This document shows positions 12,710-14,695 of a stretch of DNA of 14,695 nt, in pieces. The position numbers were made by a program, and so were the translations under genes. This DNA comes from Deltaproteobacteria bacterium. Its GTDB lineage: Bacteria; Desulfobacterota; Desulfobaccia; Desulfobaccales; Desulfobaccaceae. The stretch lies in contig VGSX01000061.1 in assembly GCA_016874895.1 (NCBI GenBank), positions 1 to 14,695 of the forward strand, read 5' to 3'. A model generated the notes under the pieces. The model was not told the origin of the DNA. It saw only the letters and a list, made by a program, of their open reading frames with translations, and ran no database searches. The stretch's first letter is position 1. Every line of letters begins with the position of its first letter.

Positions 12710-12744
12710 AGGTAAGATTTAACAAATTTCCAAATTGCTTACCT
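12710..12744. promoter_or_regulatory. 35-bp palindromic site before the pseudo-receiver gene
   Basis: AGGTAAG (12710-12716) and CTTACCT (12738-12744) are perfect inverted arms. Between them AATTT-CC-AAATT forms a second, nested dyad. The site lies about 70 bases upstream of the ATG at 12816, within the roughly 335 noncoding bases shared with the divergent amtB operon. It could be an operator or a leader hairpin. Confidence 0.4.
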
Positions 12745-12815
12745 GTTATTTTGTGGTTACCGGCAAATTCCTAAGCGGACAGTGTGGCATTGGGATCATT
12801 CTCGGGAGAAAGATC

Positions 12816-13460
12816 ATGCGGGTGAATGAAATCCTTCTGATCAATGATAACTCCTTTCTATTGCGCATGATGGCCAGGCGGCTGGAGGAAAAGGGCTATC
12901 CGGTCTGCCTCACCGATTCACCGGAGCGGGCGGTGTCAATTATCAGTAACCTTGCCTTTGAATCGGTCGTGTTAAAGCTTTCCGAAGAAGATAGCGCCCG
13001 GCTCGCCATCTTGCCGATGATTAAAGAAATAAACCCTGAGACGAAACTGATAATCGTCAGTGAGGCCGATTTTCTCCCCATCGAGGTCTTCGAGGCGGAT
13101 TTCGACGATTTTATCAGCCTGCCCTGCTCGCCCCTGAAACTCTGGCGGCGCTTGACGGCCCAGCTCAGTGGGCCCAGTACTAACTACCGGGGGGATCTTT
13201 TTTATCATCCGGCCAATTATCGTATCATCCAGATGCTTCTGGCCAGCTTGCAGGAAGTCCGCCAAAATTTGCTGGATAACGAAGTCCACCTAACCGCCTT
13301 GCTGGAAAAGCCTGTAAGCTTTAATTCTGGGGATGGCTCGGGACATTTGGAAAAAGCCTGTCGGCTGAATGCCAGATCCGTTTTCCTGGTAGACAGTCTC
13401 TTGGCTAAGTTGACCGGCCATGATTTTTTCCAAGATCAGGTTGATTGTTACGATATTTAA
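12816..13460 (+). CDS. Pseudo-receiver (REC-like) protein lacking the phosphoacceptor Asp
   Basis: The N-terminal 115 residues follow the CheY fold: strand 1 with the acidic pair reduced to I9-N10-D11, a helix (FLLRMMARRLEEKGY), strand 3 FESVVLK54L, strand 4 LIIVS82E and strand 5 FDDFISL102PCSP. The phosphorylated Asp is replaced by K54 and the conserved Lys before Pro by L102; only the Ser/Thr switch position (S82) survives. Phospho-relay is therefore unlikely. The C-terminal ~100 residues are helical, match no DNA-binding or GGDEF/HD-GYP output I know, and end in a Cys/Asp tail (QVDCYDI). The ATG at 12816 is preferred, with GGGAG (12804-12808) 7 bases before it. The gene is divergent from amtB and 30 bases upstream of the next small gene. 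Confidence 0.8.
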   Translation: MRVNEILLINDNSFLLRMMARRLEEKGYPVCLTDSPERAVSIISNLAFESVVLKLSEEDSARLAILPMIKEINPETKLIIVSEADFLPIEVFEADFDDFISLPCSPLKLWRRLTAQLSGPSTNYRGDLFYHPANYRIIQMLLASLQEVRQNLLDNEVHLTALLEKPVSFNSGDGSGHLEKACRLNARSVFLVDSLLAKLTGHDFFQDQVDCYDI

Positions 13461-13490
13461 CTGGGTAAGGAGCCGGGAGGAAAATAAAAG

Positions 13491-13682
13491 ATGCATTATT
13501 TCAAAGAAATGGAAAAGCTTGCAGTATCCCTTGAAATGAAAATGGTTGTTATCCAGGTGCAGCCGGGGGAGACCACTAAAGAAGCCTGGGCCCGGCACTT
13601 GCAGGACCATCCGCATGACTCCAATGCCATGATCAAAGTCTTCAATCAACCGGAAAACCGCGGGGCATTGAGAGTTTCCTGA
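13491..13682 (+). CDS. Small hypothetical protein, 63 residues
   Basis: A 63-residue product with an excellent ribosome binding site (GGGAGG at 13475-13480, 10 bases before the ATG). It starts 30 bases after the pseudo-receiver stop codon, so the two are probably cotranscribed. The N-terminus is a Met/Lys-rich strand (KLAVSLEMKMVVIQVQPG). The middle reads ETTKEAWARHLQDHPHDSNAM, a Trp/His-bearing helix, followed by IKVFNQPENRG. It has no signal peptide, membrane helix or cysteine. I do not recognise a named family. The position between two other unknown genes and the strong translation signal argue that it is real. Confidence 0.7.
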   Translation: MHYFKEMEKLAVSLEMKMVVIQVQPGETTKEAWARHLQDHPHDSNAMIKVFNQPENRGALRVS

Positions 13683-13733
13683 ATACCTCCGAAATGTTCT
13701 CCTTAACTGCAGAGTTTATCAGGAGAATCAGTG

Positions 13734-14183
13734 ATGACTGAAGTGTCCGTGGAAAAAGTGCCGGGAGGCTATAGGGTTGACGGCCTGGTCCTGCTGGGGG
13801 GGAAATGCGGCTGCGGCGGGCTCACCGGTGCGGGCGATTGTTGCCAGACCTATTCCGTGGTAAGAAAAGATAACAATCTCATTTCCTTTTTCGCCAAAGG
13901 CACCACCGCCAATACCTCGGACAATTTCAAATCCGGCTATCGGGTGAAAAAGGGGGACATTCAGGTCGAAGTGATATTTTTCGACACCAAGAGCCCCAAA
14001 AAATTCACCTTTGGCGGCCATTACCCGCCCCCGCTCTCTGCCTGGCAGGAAAAGGGCTGGCAGGTGCTGCAGGCGGTGGAAGAATCCCTGGAAGGCACAG
14101 GCATGGAGTTGCCCGAATGGTGTCAGAACGCCGAATCCTGTGAACGGCCTGCCTCGATTCTGTCATCGCCCGCGGTGGAATGA
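13734..14183 (+). CDS. Cysteine-containing hypothetical protein, 149 residues
   Basis: The ATG at 13734 has AGGAG (13721-13725) 8 bases upstream; the overlapping GTG at 13731 is the less well spaced alternative. The 149-residue product has a tight N-terminal cysteine cluster, C25-G-C27 and C36-C37, and two more cysteines near the C-terminus (C130, C136). This pattern could bind a metal or an iron-sulphur cluster or form disulphides. Between them are strands (SVVRKDNNLISFFAKG, IQVEVIFFD) and a helix (WQVLQAVEESLEG). There is no signal peptide or membrane segment. The family is unknown to me. It lies 51 bases after the 63-residue gene and is likely the third gene of the same transcript. Confidence 0.72.
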   Translation: MTEVSVEKVPGGYRVDGLVLLGGKCGCGGLTGAGDCCQTYSVVRKDNNLISFFAKGTTANTSDNFKSGYRVKKGDIQVEVIFFDTKSPKKFTFGGHYPPPLSAWQEKGWQVLQAVEESLEGTGMELPEWCQNAESCERPASILSSPAVE

Positions 14184-14255
14184 GCAGAGATACAAAATTC
14201 GCCTGGCGTGAGTAGTCCCGGCAGGAGCAGTGTGATCCGCTGAAGAATCCAGAGC

Positions 14256-14301
14256 AGTTCCTTTTGGGCCGGCGGCCCACCCATAAACAATGAAAAAATT
14301 G
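14256..14301 (+). repeat. 46-bp dispersed repeat, copy 2
   Basis: This is the second copy of the repeat at 10664-10709 (38 of 46 identical), with the TGGGCC-GGC-GGCCCA hairpin intact. It sits in the roughly 225-base gap before the last gene. Just downstream, two near-identical 7-mers (CTTGAAC 14335-14341, GTTGAAC 14342-14348) form another short tandem motif. Confidence 0.75.
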
Positions 14302-14410
14302 CTGGTGGCTTCAGGCGACTCTCCATGTTTAAACCTTGAACGTTGAACTTCGACCTTTTCAGACTGAACAGAGATCTCGTATCCGGTTATAGAGCCCCAC
14401 CTGCGCCGAT

Positions 14411-14662
14411 ATGTACGATAATTTCATACTCAGACGCTTCACTCTGCTGGACGGCAGGTCCATGCGGCTCTATTGCCGCCGGCGGCGGGTCCGTTCGGCC
14501 TATGTGGCCACCTATAGCCTTTACGAAGACCACCGGGGAGGGCTATGGCTGGAGATAGCCGCCGGCGGCCGCTCACACCTGGAGGAGCTTAGCGGTGAAT
14601 CCTTCGAACAACGGGTGGCCGCCGATCTGCTGGCCTTCGGGCTGAATAAATACAGCGGCTGA
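14411..14662 (+). CDS. Small Arg-rich hypothetical protein, 83 residues
   Basis: An 83-residue ORF whose product has a basic N-terminal half (RSMRLYCRRRRVRSAY), a strand with aromatic residues (VATYSLYEDHRGGLWLEIAAGG) and an acidic helical C-terminus (LEELSGESFEQRVAADLLAFGLNKY). It looks like a folded protein rather than random coding, and the GC-rich codon use matches its neighbours. The ATG lacks an obvious ribosome binding site; a stop codon at 14390 in this frame rules out a much longer N-terminus. The ATG at 14462 is an alternative. Function unknown. Confidence 0.5.
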   Translation: MYDNFILRRFTLLDGRSMRLYCRRRRVRSAYVATYSLYEDHRGGLWLEIAAGGRSHLEELSGESFEQRVAADLLAFGLNKYSG

Positions 14663-14695
14663 GGGCCTGAATTCCCTTTAGTCAGGGTCCGGAAC

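Noticed and set aside
14343..14558. Open frame of 71 codons overlapping the last gene
   Set aside because: It overlaps 14411-14662 in another frame, and its product (rich in Gly, Pro, Ser) looks less protein-like than that of the 83-residue frame.

Overview
The window reads as chromosomal DNA from a Gram-negative, GC-rich, probably anaerobic bacterium. My best guess is a Desulfobacterota (former Deltaproteobacteria) lineage. This rests on Mpl (a Gram-negative murein-recycling enzyme), a PPDK, a sigma-54-type amtB/P-II operon and strong GGAGG ribosome binding sites. It is inference from gene content; no rRNA or tRNA gene is present to settle it. Most protein genes are housekeeping genes with recognisable families.

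Layout. 137-2797 (+): a beta-lactamase-fold serine hydrolase followed by the murein-peptide ligase Mpl, a plausible cell-wall recycling pair. 3054-4934 (+): a Kef-type cation/proton antiporter with a C-terminal nucleotide-binding-like domain. 4944-5141: a GTAG-headed palindrome running into a 72-bp tandem repeat. 8450 to 5169 (-): pyruvate phosphate dikinase and a downstream hypothetical gene. 9184 to 8660 (-): a secreted helical hypothetical protein. 9185-9865: about 680 bases of noncoding DNA packed with short repeats and foldbacks, ending in a promoter for the GTPase gene engB (9866-10465, +). 10466-10825: a second repeat-rich gap. 12409 to 10826 (-): the amtB-glnB ammonium operon behind a consensus sigma-54 promoter. 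12816-14183 (+): three closely spaced genes encoding a pseudo-receiver protein, a 63-residue protein and a Cys-rich protein, none with a known function. 14411-14662 (+): a small Arg-rich hypothetical gene.

How the parts work together. AmtB and its P-II partner form a nitrogen-controlled ammonium uptake unit. Mpl and the serine hydrolase probably act on recycled muropeptides. PPDK links pyruvate and PEP. EngB serves 50S ribosome assembly.

The unusual material lies between and beside these genes. The gaps carry at least six kinds of short palindromic or foldback repeat, two of which have the GTAG-plus-hairpin build of REP elements. The receiver-like protein at 12816 has lost its phosphoacceptor Asp and conserved Lys and heads an uncharacterised three-gene set. 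I see no CRISPR array, intact IS element, prophage or obvious defence system.
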